From Desulfatibacillum alkenivorans DSM 16219 (GTDB lineage Bacteria > Desulfobacterota > Desulfobacteria > Desulfobacterales > Desulfatibacillaceae), in the NCBI RefSeq assembly GCF_900142135.1, contig NZ_FQZU01000024.1, forward strand, positions 28,211 to 92,210: a stretch of 64,000 nucleotides of DNA, given 5' to 3'. Every line of letters starts with the position of its first letter. Positions within the stretch are counted from its first letter, which is position 1. The notes under the pieces were generated by a model. The model was not told where the DNA came from and did no database searches. It saw only the letters and a list, made by a program, of their open reading frames with translations. Position numbers and translations under genes: made by a program. Shown here piece after piece: positions 13,112 through 21,581 of this stretch.

Positions 13112-13961
13112 CGGTAAAATTTTTCCTGTAATTTTTACCGACCTGGACGGCACGCTGCTGGATCACAACACCTATGCCTGGGATAAGGCGGAGCCGGCCC
13201 TGGCCCGTTGCCGGGCGGCGAAAATTCCGGTTGTCATGGTTTCCAGCAAGACCAGGGCGGAAATGGAGCCTTTGCAGCTAGAACTGGGTTTGGAAGGTCC
13301 ATTCATTACGGAAAACGGAGGCGGAGTGTTTTTTCCGGGCAAAGGGGCCCTGAAACCTCCCCCTGAAGCCGAACCGGCCGGACTTCTATATAAATTAACC
13401 TTGGGTGTTTCCTATTCCAAGTTGTGCCGGGCTTTGGATGAAACGGCTTTATCATTCAATCTGAAAATGACCGGATTTCATAATATGTCTATCAAAGATA
13501 TTATGCAATTAACTGGTTTATCCTTGCAACAGGCTGAAAAAGCGGCGAAAAGGGACTTTGACGAACCCTTTGTGCTGGATCCCTCCACTCCTTGCGAAGA
13601 CGAAAAACTGAGGAAAATATTCCGGGAACAGGGCTTGGAGCTTTCCATAGGCGGACGGTTTTATCACGTTCATGGCAAGGCCGATAAGGCAACAGCACTT
13701 GACAAAGTTGCGGCTTGGTATAAAACGAACGGATTCCAGGTGATTTCCGTAGCCCTGGGAGACAGCCAGAACGACTTTTCCATGCTTGGGCGGGCTGATT
13801 ACGCCTTTTATTTGGGCAAAGGCCCCGTTCCCGCGGAAGAGGTTCCCGGCGTCATTCAGGCTGCGGAGCCGGGGCCATCGGGTTGGAACCGGGCTATCCT
13901 GGATTTTTTAACTGAACTCCCCAATATGGGGGCAATCAACAACCCTAACCAAATGGAGTAA
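13101..13961 (+). CDS. HAD phosphatase, mannosyl/glucosyl-3-phosphoglycerate phosphatase-like
   Basis: A 286-residue HAD phosphatase. The nucleophile motif is VIFTDLDGTLLD near the N-terminus, motif II is VVMVSSKTRAE, and ENGGGVFFP and VALGDSQNDFSML (motif IV) follow. The cap domain and ENGG signature are those of the MpgP/GpgP family, which removes phosphate from sugar-3-phosphoglycerate to give the free solute. It starts at a TTG within the end of the glycosyltransferase gene (translational coupling). No in-frame ATG lies before the DLDG motif. Together the two genes form a two-step synthesis module. Confidence 0.85.
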   Translation: MSYDGKIFPVIFTDLDGTLLDHNTYAWDKAEPALARCRAAKIPVVMVSSKTRAEMEPLQLELGLEGPFITENGGGVFFPGKGALKPPPEAEPAGLLYKLTLGVSYSKLCRALDETALSFNLKMTGFHNMSIKDIMQLTGLSLQQAEKAAKRDFDEPFVLDPSTPCEDEKLRKIFREQGLELSIGGRFYHVHGKADKATALDKVAAWYKTNGFQVISVALGDSQNDFSMLGRADYAFYLGKGPVPAEEVPGVIQAAEPGPSGWNRAILDFLTELPNMGAINNPNQME

Positions 13962-13971
13962 GGGGGATGAG

Positions 13972-15006
13972 ATGACAAAAGGCTGTAACACCGCATTGGT
14001 GACGCCCTTCTCTGAAGGCGGCCTGGACATCGCCGGTTTGGAAAAGCTGGTGGAATTCCAGATCGCCGGGGGCGTCGATGGCATCCTGGCAGTGGGAACA
14101 ACGGGGGAAAGCCCCACGCTGTCCTGGGAAGAGCATCTGCAAGTTATTAAAATCGTAGCTGATAAAACCAAGGGAAAGGTAAAATGCATCGCCGGGACCG
14201 GCAGCAACAATACTAAGGAGACCTTGGAGGCCACGAAGCATGCAGCCAAAGCGGGCGTAGACGCAGTCTTGTTGGTTGATCCCTATTACAACGGCCCGAG
14301 CAGCCTGGAAATCCGAAGGGAGTATCTGACTCCCACGGCCAAGGCGTTTCCCGGCCTGGAAATCATCCCTTACGTGATTCCGGGCAGGACCGGCGCTCAG
14401 CTTTTTCCTGAAGACCTGGCCCTTCTTTACAAGGAATGCCCCAACGTTAAAACCGTGAAAGAAGCCACCGGTGATCTGGACAACATGCGGAAAACCCGGA
14501 AACTTTGCGGCCCGGATTATACCATCATGTCCGGCGACGACGACATGACGCTGCAGATGATGCTGGATCCTGACATCCAGGCGTCCGGGGTCATCTCCGT
14601 GCTTTCCAATGTTGCGCCCAAAGCGGTTTCCCAAATGGTCGGGGCGGCCGCTGCGGGAGATGCGGATCTTGCAAGGAATATAGGGGCCGCCTTAAAGCCG
14701 TTGTTCGGTTTGGTTGTTATCAAAACCACGGAGGAGTCTCCGGTGGGTCCGGTCATGTGCCGGGCCAGGAATCCTTTGGGAGTAAAAACTCTGATGGCGG
14801 CTTTGGGCATGCCCTGCGGGTCCTGTCGTCCTCCCTTGGGAAAAATGTCCAAACAGGGCCTGGACGTGGTGGTGAACGCCGCCAAGGCCGTCCTAAAGGA
14901 TAATCCGGAAATTTTAGCGCCGGCGGCCGAGTTCTTTAACCTGGATTTTGAGCAAAGGCTGAATGATCCCGACGTATTGAAGGACCTGGCTTATGATTCC
15001 TACTAA
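13972..15006 (+). CDS. dapA: Dihydrodipicolinate synthase family aldolase
   Basis: A 344-residue (beta/alpha)8 aldolase of the DapA/NanA superfamily. TTGES (residues 43-47), Tyr134, Arg139 in PGRTG and the Schiff-base Lys163 in TVKEATGD match DapA. DapA condenses pyruvate with aspartate semialdehyde on the way to lysine and diaminopimelate. It is about 50 residues longer than the usual ~292-residue enzyme, with the excess at the C-terminus. It follows the phosphatase by 10 bases with an AGGGGG ribosome binding site, so it may be transcribed with the solute genes. DapA is likely, but another member of the pyruvate-aldolase family is possible. Confidence 0.85.
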   Translation: MTKGCNTALVTPFSEGGLDIAGLEKLVEFQIAGGVDGILAVGTTGESPTLSWEEHLQVIKIVADKTKGKVKCIAGTGSNNTKETLEATKHAAKAGVDAVLLVDPYYNGPSSLEIRREYLTPTAKAFPGLEIIPYVIPGRTGAQLFPEDLALLYKECPNVKTVKEATGDLDNMRKTRKLCGPDYTIMSGDDDMTLQMMLDPDIQASGVISVLSNVAPKAVSQMVGAAAAGDADLARNIGAALKPLFGLVVIKTTEESPVGPVMCRARNPLGVKTLMAALGMPCGSCRPPLGKMSKQGLDVVVNAAKAVLKDNPEILAPAAEFFNLDFEQRLNDPDVLKDLAYDSY

Positions 15007-15033
15007 TGGTTTAAAACCGTTATCGGAGTCCTG

Positions 15034-15312
15034 ATGTTTGATATAAAGATCCTGTTTTCAACTTTTATTATGGTGTTCCTGGCGGAGCTGGGGGATAAAA
15101 CCCAACTGGCCACTATGGGATTTGCAGCAGAATCAAAATCCATGGTTTCCGTATTCATCGGCTCCGCTTTGGCGCTTTGTTTATCCAGCGCCCTGGCCGT
15201 TTTGGCCGGGGCCTGGATCGCCAAGCATGTGTCCCAGGACGCCATCCGAATGACGGCCGGAGGGTTGTTCGTATTCCTGGGCTTATGGATGCTTGTTTTT
15301 TCCGGCAAATGA
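15034..15312 (+). CDS. UPF0016/GDT1 family small membrane protein
   Basis: A 92-residue, very hydrophobic protein with about three membrane helices and the family signature FLAELGDKTQLA (E-x-G-D-K-T) at residues 15-26. UPF0016 proteins (bacterial MneA/MntX, yeast Gdt1) export Mn2+ or Ca2+. This is the short, single-repeat form, which should work as a dimer or with a second subunit. It lies 27 bases after the dapA-like gene. Confidence 0.9.
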   Translation: MFDIKILFSTFIMVFLAELGDKTQLATMGFAAESKSMVSVFIGSALALCLSSALAVLAGAWIAKHVSQDAIRMTAGGLFVFLGLWMLVFSGK

Positions 15313-15340
15313 TTTTGCAGGGGAAAAACAAAAAAATCCG

Positions 15341-15369
15341 TTGACAATAAGTCAATCAGGGGGCATAAA
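15341..15369 (+). promoter_or_regulatory. Promoter for tRNA-Pro
   Basis: TTGACA at 15341-15346, a 17-base spacer and CATAAA at 15364-15369 lie 24 bases before the tRNA. The -35 is perfect and the -10 matches four of six positions. Confidence 0.65.
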
Positions 15370-15393
15370 AGGCGCTTGTTTGTTTTGTGGTGT

Positions 15394-15470
15394 CGGGATG
15401 TGGCTCAGCCTGGTAGAGCGCACGGTTCGGGACCGTGAGGTCGCTGGTTCAAATCCAGTCATCCCGACCA
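15394..15470 (+). tRNA. tRNA-Pro (anticodon CGG)
   Basis: A 77-base cloverleaf. The acceptor stem is CGGGATG/CATCCCG and the D arm contains GCTCAGCCTGGTAGAGC. The anticodon stem CACGG/CCGTG encloses loop TTCGGGA with anticodon CGG. The T arm has GGTTCAAATCC and the 3' CCA is encoded. The anticodon reads CCG proline codons. No terminator is obvious between it and the downstream epimerase gene. Confidence 0.96.
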
Positions 15471-15540
15471 CAAGCCCCTTTTGCCCTTCCAGGCCGATCC
15501 TCCCCCTGCTCCAGCAGTAAAAATATAAAGGACTCAATCC

Positions 15541-16518
15541 ATGAGGATACTTATTACCGGCGGCGCCGGGTTTATTGGTTCGCACCTTGCCGAGGCCTAT
15601 TTAAAGCAAGGGGATGAAGTGTATGTCATTGACGATTTGTCCACCGGTTCTTTGGACAATCTGGCTCATCTTCAGGCCGACGAAGAATACGCCAAGCGTT
15701 TGTTCGTGCATGTGGACACCATCCTGAACCATGATATCCTCCTGCAAATGATAGGGACTTGCGACGTGGTCTTTCACATGGCCGCGGCGGTCGGCGTTCA
15801 GTATATTCTGGATAATCCGCTCCGTTCCATCCGGATTAACATCCGGGGCACGGAGCAGGTTCTGGATTTGTGCGCCAAGTTCAAGAAGAAGGTGCTTATC
15901 GCCTCTTCCTCCGAAGTATACGGCAAGCATTTGCACGCTCCCTTGGTGGAGACCGACAACATCATTTACGGCCCATCCTCCAAATTCCGGTGGAGCTACG
16001 CCGCGTCCAAGCTCATGGATGAATTCACCGCCCTGGCCCATCACCGCGAAAACGGCTTGGAAGCCATTGTAGTCCGCTTTTTCAATACTGTGGGCCCGCG
16101 TCAGACCGGGACCTACGGCATGGTCATCCCGCGCCTTGTAAGCCAGGCTTTGGCGGGCAAGGACCTGACCGTTTACGGCGACGGCGAACAGTCCCGCACA
16201 TTCACTTATGTGGAAGACGTGGTTAAGGCGGTCATGCTTTTGGTAAATCAGCCGGACGCCGCAGGCGAAGTATTCAACATCGGCGGCGTTGAAGAAATCA
16301 GCATAAAAGACCTGGCCTATAAGATTGTGGAAAAATGCGGATCTTCCTCTCAGGTAAAGCTCATTCCTTACGAAGAGGCCTTTCCCGCCGACTTTGAAGA
16401 CATGCAGCGCAGGCTTCCCAGCATCGAAAAACTGAAAAACCTGACCGGATACGCGCCCACGACCGATCTGAACGCGATTTTGGACAAGGTTATCGAATTT
16501 TTCAGGAATAAAAAGTAG
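15541..16518 (+). CDS. NAD-dependent nucleotide-sugar epimerase/dehydratase
   Basis: A 325-residue extended short-chain dehydrogenase. The N-terminal Rossmann motif is TGGAGFIGSHL, the NAD-ribose acidic residue lies in VIDDLSTG, the catalytic Ser/Tyr/Lys are seen in SSSEVYG and WSYAASK, and FFNTVGPRQ is present. These are hallmarks of UDP-glucose 4-epimerase, UDP-glucuronate decarboxylase and dTDP-glucose dehydratase relatives, which supply sugars for surface polysaccharides. The exact substrate cannot be told from motifs. AAAGGA lies 8 bases before the ATG. Confidence 0.88.
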   Translation: MRILITGGAGFIGSHLAEAYLKQGDEVYVIDDLSTGSLDNLAHLQADEEYAKRLFVHVDTILNHDILLQMIGTCDVVFHMAAAVGVQYILDNPLRSIRINIRGTEQVLDLCAKFKKKVLIASSSEVYGKHLHAPLVETDNIIYGPSSKFRWSYAASKLMDEFTALAHHRENGLEAIVVRFFNTVGPRQTGTYGMVIPRLVSQALAGKDLTVYGDGEQSRTFTYVEDVVKAVMLLVNQPDAAGEVFNIGGVEEISIKDLAYKIVEKCGSSSQVKLIPYEEAFPADFEDMQRRLPSIEKLKNLTGYAPTTDLNAILDKVIEFFRNKK

Positions 16519-16529
16519 ACCGACCCAAT

Positions 16530-16883
16530 TTAAAAGGTCAGGACGTGAAGCCCTTGCTTGAGATAATCAGTCAAGGGCTGTCCCATATAAATGACCTTGC
16601 AGCCCAACTCCTTCAGAGCTTCCGAAACCCCGTACTGGTCCGCACAAGCCTTGCAGGCCAGGATTTCCACGCCTTCTTTTTTCATGTAAGAAAGCTCCGT
16701 CTGCAGATTTTCGTTCTCCGAAAGCAGCTTGGCGGAGGGCCCCCAAACCACCAGCTTTACGGACTCCCACCATCCGTGGATTTTGGAATTCTTGCAATAC
16801 ATAAAGACCATGTTCATGGCGACTTCAGGGTCTTTGGAACTCCAGATCACAACCAATGCGTTTTTTGAATGGGCGTCATTCAT
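16530..16883 (-). CDS. DsrE-like family protein
   Basis: A 117-residue protein of the DsrE/F-like fold. It starts with a strand (ALVVIWSSKDPEVAMNMVFMY) and contains VVWGPSAKLL, then VEILACKACADQYG with two cysteines, and ends QPLTDYLKQGLHVLTF. DsrE-like proteins carry sulfur on a cysteine or act in sulfur-related signalling. Cysteines in the KACADQYG region occupy the usual functional position. It is convergent with the epimerase gene, 11 bases apart. Its exact partner is unknown. Confidence 0.85.
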   Translation of the reverse strand: MNDAHSKNALVVIWSSKDPEVAMNMVFMYCKNSKIHGWWESVKLVVWGPSAKLLSENENLQTELSYMKKEGVEILACKACADQYGVSEALKELGCKVIYMGQPLTDYLKQGLHVLTF

Positions 16884-16972
16884 GGCAAAATCCTTTCTTC
16901 ATGCAGCTTGATATGGCTTTCGGATTACCAAAAAAAACATTGGGGTTAGCAGTTTTCACCGGCAATTCAGCT

Positions 16973-17197
16973 TCATTCCTTCATGACTGAGAACCATCTC
17001 GTTTCATGGCATGCCGGGCATTTGCCCCAAGTCTTCTTCCTGGACCGTGTAGCTTTATATCTGATTCCTCCAGCGTCCCAGACTGAAATTTTCCAACCGC
17101 ACGGGCATAGCAAAAACCATGTTTTGGATTCCTCCTCCATGCGGGAAAAGAGGCCGCTAGGACACAGAAACTTAACTATTTTTTGCAGGCGGCTCAT
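16973..17197 (-). CDS. Small zinc-ribbon-like hypothetical protein
   Basis: A 74-residue basic protein with CPCGW near the middle and KCPACHET near the C-terminus. The four cysteines could form one zinc-binding ribbon. WDAGGIRYKATRSRKKTWGKCP resembles small conserved Desulfobacterota proteins, but I cannot name the family. It lies on the same strand as the DsrE-like gene, 89 bases upstream of it. Confidence 0.6.
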   Translation of the reverse strand: MSRLQKIVKFLCPSGLFSRMEEESKTWFLLCPCGWKISVWDAGGIRYKATRSRKKTWGKCPACHETRWFSVMKE

Positions 17198-17276
17198 ATT
17201 CCTGTCATTACCTTTTCTAACGCGGCATGGTATGAGTTGTTAAGGGTCAATCATCTTTTTGTATAGGAGGATTATC

Positions 17277-18065
17277 ATGAGTGAACTTGCCAAGGATATC
17301 CTACACGCCGTCAAGGATCAAGCCTCCATTCTTTCCTCAATTCCCGGGGTTCGCATGGTCGCCATGTCTTTGGGATATTCCTTTGTGGAGTTGGAAAACG
17401 AGCGCATGGGCATATGCTTCACTCCGCGCGCCTCCAGCCCCTCCTGCACGCACTACAGCCGTGCCGGAAGCCTTTCAAAAATGGGCTTGCTTGAATTGGC
17501 GGGTTTAATGATTTCGGGCAACCTCCTGGAAAAAAGCGTGGGCATAGCCGCTGTTAACGTGCTTTCCCAGATGATTATGGACCAGGCGCCTGATAAATAT
17601 CAATTCGCGGATCAGGACCTATTGGATCTTGCTCCTAAGGGGCCTCTTAAAGCGGGCATGGTGGGGTATATTGCTCCGTTCGTTCCCATGCTGCTTAAAC
17701 GCTATGAGTCTCTGACCATTGTGGACGACAATCCCGAATTCAACCCGGGGAGGCAGGCTAATGGTTGTTTGATCAGCCGAAATATCAGCGATTTGTCTGA
17801 AGCGGATGTGTTGATCGTAACGGGATCGGCGGCTGTTGTGGGGGACTTTGACAAAATCCTTAATGCCGCCAACTCAACGCAATTTATTGGAATAGTAGGC
17901 CCTTCGGCGGGATGGCTGCCCGGCCCGGCTTTTGACAAAGGGGTTCATGCCGTGGGCGGAACTAAAATATTGGACATTGAAGGCGCCCGCAGCGCCATTC
18001 TTGAGGGGGGCGGATTTCCCCATATCAAAAAATTCGGCCTGAAATACACCTTGGTCAATAAATGA
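17277..18065 (+). CDS. DUF364 (DUF4213-type) putative metal-chelation protein
   Basis: A 262-residue protein of the DUF4213/DUF364 pair. The N-terminal part runs to about residue 95. The C-terminal DUF364 part contains VGYIAPFVPMLL, TIVDDNPEF, ADVLIVTGSAAVVGDF and IVGPSAGWLPGPAF. The family is described as a putative heavy-metal chelation domain, and metal binding has not been proven for most members. The start was set at the ATG at 17277 because an AGGAGG lies 7 bases before it; an in-frame TTG 18 bases upstream is less likely. Confidence 0.88.
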   Translation: MSELAKDILHAVKDQASILSSIPGVRMVAMSLGYSFVELENERMGICFTPRASSPSCTHYSRAGSLSKMGLLELAGLMISGNLLEKSVGIAAVNVLSQMIMDQAPDKYQFADQDLLDLAPKGPLKAGMVGYIAPFVPMLLKRYESLTIVDDNPEFNPGRQANGCLISRNISDLSEADVLIVTGSAAVVGDFDKILNAANSTQFIGIVGPSAGWLPGPAFDKGVHAVGGTKILDIEGARSAILEGGGFPHIKKFGLKYTLVNK

Positions 18066-18068
18066 TCT

Positions 18069-18085
18069 GCCCGGAATTTCCGGGC
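18069..18085 (+). terminator. Weak hairpin between convergent genes
   Basis: GCCCGG-aattt-CCGGGC forms a short stem directly after the DUF364 stop and before the convergent LTD-protein stop. It is followed by only a short T run (GGGTTT), so it is at most a weak terminator. Confidence 0.4.
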
Positions 18086-18095
18086 CGGGTTTCAA

Positions 18096-20366
18096 TCAGT
18101 TTATGTTCGTCACGATGTTGCTTATGGTGAAGGTCTGGTATTTCGTTCCCGGGGTGTATGTCCCGCCTTCGTACAAACCGTCCGTCGTAGCACCTGTTGA
18201 GGAGCCTTCAAAGTAAAGATCGTAGGATGCTCCGTGACTTAAGGCCGGCATGGAAAAGCACACGGACTGATAGTTTTTGGACGGGGCGAAGGTAAAGATT
18301 GCGTTTCCGGAGGTATCCTGCACATGAATCAGGGTTCCGGCGGACCTGTTAATATTTCTATTTCTGTACAACACCGAGTATTGGGTGGTGTCTTGATAGG
18401 TCGGCGCTTGGGCCATGCCGGCGCTTCCGGCGGCGATGAGGTATCCGCCTGTAAGCACGAATTTGGTGTCGTAATCCAACGCGCCGTTGCCGTTTTCTTC
18501 AGGGCCGTTCACCAGCACGGTTCCGCCGCTCATATAAAAGGATCCGTTTACGTCAATGCCGTCTCCATCAGCGTCCACCACAATATAGCCGCCGTTGATA
18601 TGGAGAAAGTTATTGCTGGTGTCAGGCCACATGCCTCCGCCCGAACTGTCCGCGCCCCCGGCCACGTTCAACCCGTCGTCGCTGGCTGTGATGTGAAAAT
18701 TTCCGTCGTTGATGGTGATGACAGTGCTTTCCATGCCTTCGTAGCACTTTGTAATGGCGAAAGCCCCGCCGTCAATGGTGATCTTAGAGTCCGAATGCAC
18801 GCCGTCGTCGCCGGTTGCTATGGAGAAGTCGCCGCCTGTGATCGCAATATCCTGGTCCGAATGAACCGCGTCGTCCGCCGTATTGATGATAAAATTGCCG
18901 GCGTCTATGTTGATTTCCACAACCGCCTTGATTCCCTTGGCGGAATCGTCATCGCCGATGGTTGCGTTGCTGCCGCCTCCGGCCGTCAGGTTAAAGGCTC
19001 CGCCGGTGATGTTAACGTCCGTCTCAGCCTGGATGCAGTCATTTCCCGAGACGATGGTAAAGTTTCCGCCGCTGATAGTGATATACCCCAGGTCTGGGTC
19101 TTCGTCTTCCGTGGACTTGAGGCCGTCGCCGTCCGCGTTTACGGTAAAAACTCCGCCCTGGATGTTCAGATAATCCTTGCCCTGGATGCCGTCATCCAGT
19201 GAGTTGACCACAAACACGCCGTTTTCTATAACAAGGCCGTCCTTGCTTTTTATGGCGTCGTTATAATTGGCGTCCACGTTAAGCAGGCCGGATCCCCGGA
19301 TGGTCAGATCGTCCTTGCTGAAAACCGGGGCGTCAGGCTCGTCTTCTCCCTCTTCGAATACGTAGTTGTTTGTATCAACAAAGTAGTTTTCCGTGTTTTC
19401 AGCAAGCTCTATAATTGTTTTCTCCGCGTTGGAGACGAAAAAGGGCGCCGTGGTTGAGCAAGTGACGGAAACTCCGTTTAAGACGATATTCACGGCTACG
19501 GAATCGTTGGAGTCCACAATAATCCGGCCGTCGTTCAGGGTTCCGGTGATGCTGTACGTCCCGCCTGCACTGATGGTGACGATGGCGCCATCCACCGTGG
19601 CGCCCTCGCCGTCCACGGCTACGGAGGTGTTGTTCAAGGTGATGTAGGTTACTCCATCAAATCCCAGGATGGAACTCAGGATAAAAAGGGCTTCCTGTAA
19701 ACCGATGCCGCCGTCGCCGTCCACGCCGGATCCGCTGTAGATAACGGAGCCAGTATCCATGCCCGCCATGATCTGCAAGGCGAGAATGGCGTCTTCCATT
19801 TCTACGCTTCCGTTGCCGTCGATATCCCCTATTGATGCGGCCAGTTCCGAATTCTCAGCGCCGAAGCTGGGGACGAGCTTGACAAACTCCCCGGTTCCGT
19901 TGGGATACCGGCCGGTGCTTACGTCCGTCTCCTGGGCGCCGAAGATAACCTGATCCAATATCGATTCATCCGGGGCGGATAGAATTATGGCCTCTCCTGA
20001 CTTGGAGAGCTTAAAATTTGTGTGAATCCCTTCATCCCCCTCATCGTCATCCGCCCAGATGCAAAGGTATCCGCCCGCCGGAATGGTTGCAGCGGGGAAG
20101 GTCCATTGGGCGGGATTTTCCAAGTCGTCGGAAAGATAATAGCCTTCCAGGGATATGGAGAAATCCCCGGTGTTATATATTTCGATCCAGTCCTCGTATT
20201 TGCCTTCCGGGTCTGTGACGGTGGCGTCGTTATCGGCCATGAACTCATTGATTACCAAAGCGCAATATCCCTGTTGCGCGCCAAGAGCGGCAAGCACGGC
20301 AAACAGGCAAAAAGCCATCGTCAGACCATTTTTAATCGGTGAACATATTCTAAAACGGGAGTGCAT
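18096..20366 (-). CDS. Secreted LTD/dockerin-like/beta-helix carbohydrate-binding protein
   Basis: About 756 residues. A signal peptide (MAFCLFAVLAALGAQQGYCA) is followed by a lamin-tail domain (LVINEFMADNDATV ... FKLSKSGEAIIL). Next come two dockerin-like calcium loops (DIDGNGSVEMEDAILALQIMAG and DGDGGIGLQEALFILSSILG). A long beta-helix region of repeated short units (ITISGGNFTI, VNITGGAF, ITIDGGAF) follows, matching the DUF4353/Cthe_2159 family, whose founder binds acidic polysaccharide. The protein should be exported and bind calcium and polysaccharide. The ATG at 20366 is preferred because AGGGGA lies upstream; an in-frame TTG at 20402 lacks a ribosome binding site. No partner cohesin is in the window. 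Confidence 0.85.
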   Translation of the reverse strand: MHSRFRICSPIKNGLTMAFCLFAVLAALGAQQGYCALVINEFMADNDATVTDPEGKYEDWIEIYNTGDFSISLEGYYLSDDLENPAQWTFPAATIPAGGYLCIWADDDEGDEGIHTNFKLSKSGEAIILSAPDESILDQVIFGAQETDVSTGRYPNGTGEFVKLVPSFGAENSELAASIGDIDGNGSVEMEDAILALQIMAGMDTGSVIYSGSGVDGDGGIGLQEALFILSSILGFDGVTYITLNNTSVAVDGEGATVDGAIVTISAGGTYSITGTLNDGRIIVDSNDSVAVNIVLNGVSVTCSTTAPFFVSNAEKTIIELAENTENYFVDTNNYVFEEGEDEPDAPVFSKDDLTIRGSGLLNVDANYNDAIKSKDGLVIENGVFVVNSLDDGIQGKDYLNIQGGVFTVNADGDGLKSTEDEDPDLGYITISGGNFTIVSGNDCIQAETDVNITGGAFNLTAGGGSNATIGDDDSAKGIKAVVEINIDAGNFIINTADDAVHSDQDIAITGGDFSIATGDDGVHSDSKITIDGGAFAITKCYEGMESTVITINDGNFHITASDDGLNVAGGADSSGGGMWPDTSNNFLHINGGYIVVDADGDGIDVNGSFYMSGGTVLVNGPEENGNGALDYDTKFVLTGGYLIAAGSAGMAQAPTYQDTTQYSVLYRNRNINRSAGTLIHVQDTSGNAIFTFAPSKNYQSVCFSMPALSHGASYDLYFEGSSTGATTDGLYEGGTYTPGTKYQTFTISNIVTNIN

Positions 20367-20485
20367 AGTGAGTATTTTTTCCCCTGGGCGTGAGGTATTC
20401 AACTAACTGAAAACGCTTGATAACAGAAATTTTACTTAATAGACGCCAAATCATTTGTTAAAGTTACATTAGGAAGAAAAATATT

Positions 20486-20537
20486 AAAAAAGCCTCCCGT
20501 CCAAAATTTTTATTAGGGCGGGAGGCTGACTTTTTTG
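20486..20537. terminator. Bidirectional intrinsic terminator
   Basis: AGCCTCCCG (20491-20499) pairs with CGGGAGGCT (20519-20527). An A run precedes it and a T run follows, so it can stop transcripts from either direction. It separates the MEMO gene (minus strand) from the promoter of the LTD protein gene. Confidence 0.85.
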
Positions 20538-20560
20538 TTCCGTCCATTATCCAATGATCT

Positions 20561-21409
20561 TTAAAAAATCGCCCCCACATAACCCACAAAGCTCTCGTTG
20601 GGGATCACGTCGCAACTGGTGGAGTAAGCCAAGATCTGCGACTTTTCAGATCCAAGGCTTTTGGCGGCGGCCATGGCCGTGGCGGCGGCGCCTCCGCAGC
20701 ATGCGTTGGAGTTTTCCATGGCCTGGTCAATCACCCCTTGGGGGTCCATGGCTTCTATTCTTTCCACGAGCTTCTTGTCGTTTTCGTTTTTAACCCATTG
20801 GATGGCTTTGGGCCCGGACCCAACGGGGGAGAAACCGTAATTGGCGCCGTAATGGGTCAGGTCGGTGGAGCCGATCACCTTTGCGGTGTATCCAAAGCGC
20901 CTAACTATATTCACAAAAGCCTCGCCAATAGCCAAAGACCGGGAGACGGGCGGAACGCCTATAGGGACGATGCGTACATCCGGAAAGAAATATTTGATAA
21001 TGGGCAATTGCAGTTCGATGGTGTTATCCTGCACATGCCTGTCCGGGGATTCGATTTCGAACCGAAACCCTTTGGCAAGCTGCCCCGCCACGTCCTCGGC
21101 GATGACCAAAGGCCCGAAAGGCGTTTCCCACGCGCCGGAAGCCATGATAAAATTGGGATGCCTGGGCCCCAGATGCATGCCGAAAACGGCAATGACGTCA
21201 GGCGGGTTGTCGTCTTTCAGGGCGGCGATCACCTGGGCCGCGATTTTTCCGGAATAGACCCATCCTGCATGGGGGACGATGCCGCCGACCCTTTTGACTT
21301 CGGGCTTTACCTGGGGCAGGTCTGCGATAAAATCCTCTATTTTTTCCCGGCATTCTTTTTCCGAGGCCGGATACCAACTGCCCATAAATTGCGCTCTGCG
21401 GATTTCCAT
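20561..21409 (-). CDS. AmmeMemoRadiSam system protein B (MEMO family)
   Basis: A 282-residue MEMO1-like protein, beginning RRAQFMGSWYPAS. Putative metal-site residues are visible in VPHAGWVYSG, FGMHLGPRHPNF and the C-terminal CCGGAAATAMAAAKSLG. The family is structurally related to extradiol dioxygenases and in prokaryotes often accompanies an AMMECR1 protein and a radical SAM enzyme. Neither partner is next to it here. The catalytic activity of the bacterial proteins is not settled. The gene is divergent from der. Confidence 0.93.
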   Translation of the reverse strand: MEIRRAQFMGSWYPASEKECREKIEDFIADLPQVKPEVKRVGGIVPHAGWVYSGKIAAQVIAALKDDNPPDVIAVFGMHLGPRHPNFIMASGAWETPFGPLVIAEDVAGQLAKGFRFEIESPDRHVQDNTIELQLPIIKYFFPDVRIVPIGVPPVSRSLAIGEAFVNIVRRFGYTAKVIGSTDLTHYGANYGFSPVGSGPKAIQWVKNENDKKLVERIEAMDPQGVIDQAMENSNACCGGAAATAMAAAKSLGSEKSQILAYSTSCDVIPNESFVGYVGAIF

Positions 21410-21495
21410 GGTCTTCCCCTTTGCGATAAAATCATTATTATTATCTCAGTTTAACCATAAGAACCGGATATCGCAAATTATTTATGGGCTTTTCT

Positions 21496-21525
21496 TTGCA
21501 ATTTGGTTTTGGCATGGAATATGAT
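21496..21525 (+). promoter_or_regulatory. Promoter for der
   Basis: TTGCAA (21496-21501), an 18-base spacer and TATGAT (21520-21525) lie 56 bases upstream of the der ATG. The spacer also contains TGGCAT, but without the -12 GC of a sigma-54 site. Confidence 0.55.
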
Positions 21526-21581
21526 AAGAGTATGGGCTGGTCTGAAAGGCCTAAAATACTACAAGATTTTGAGGGAATAAT

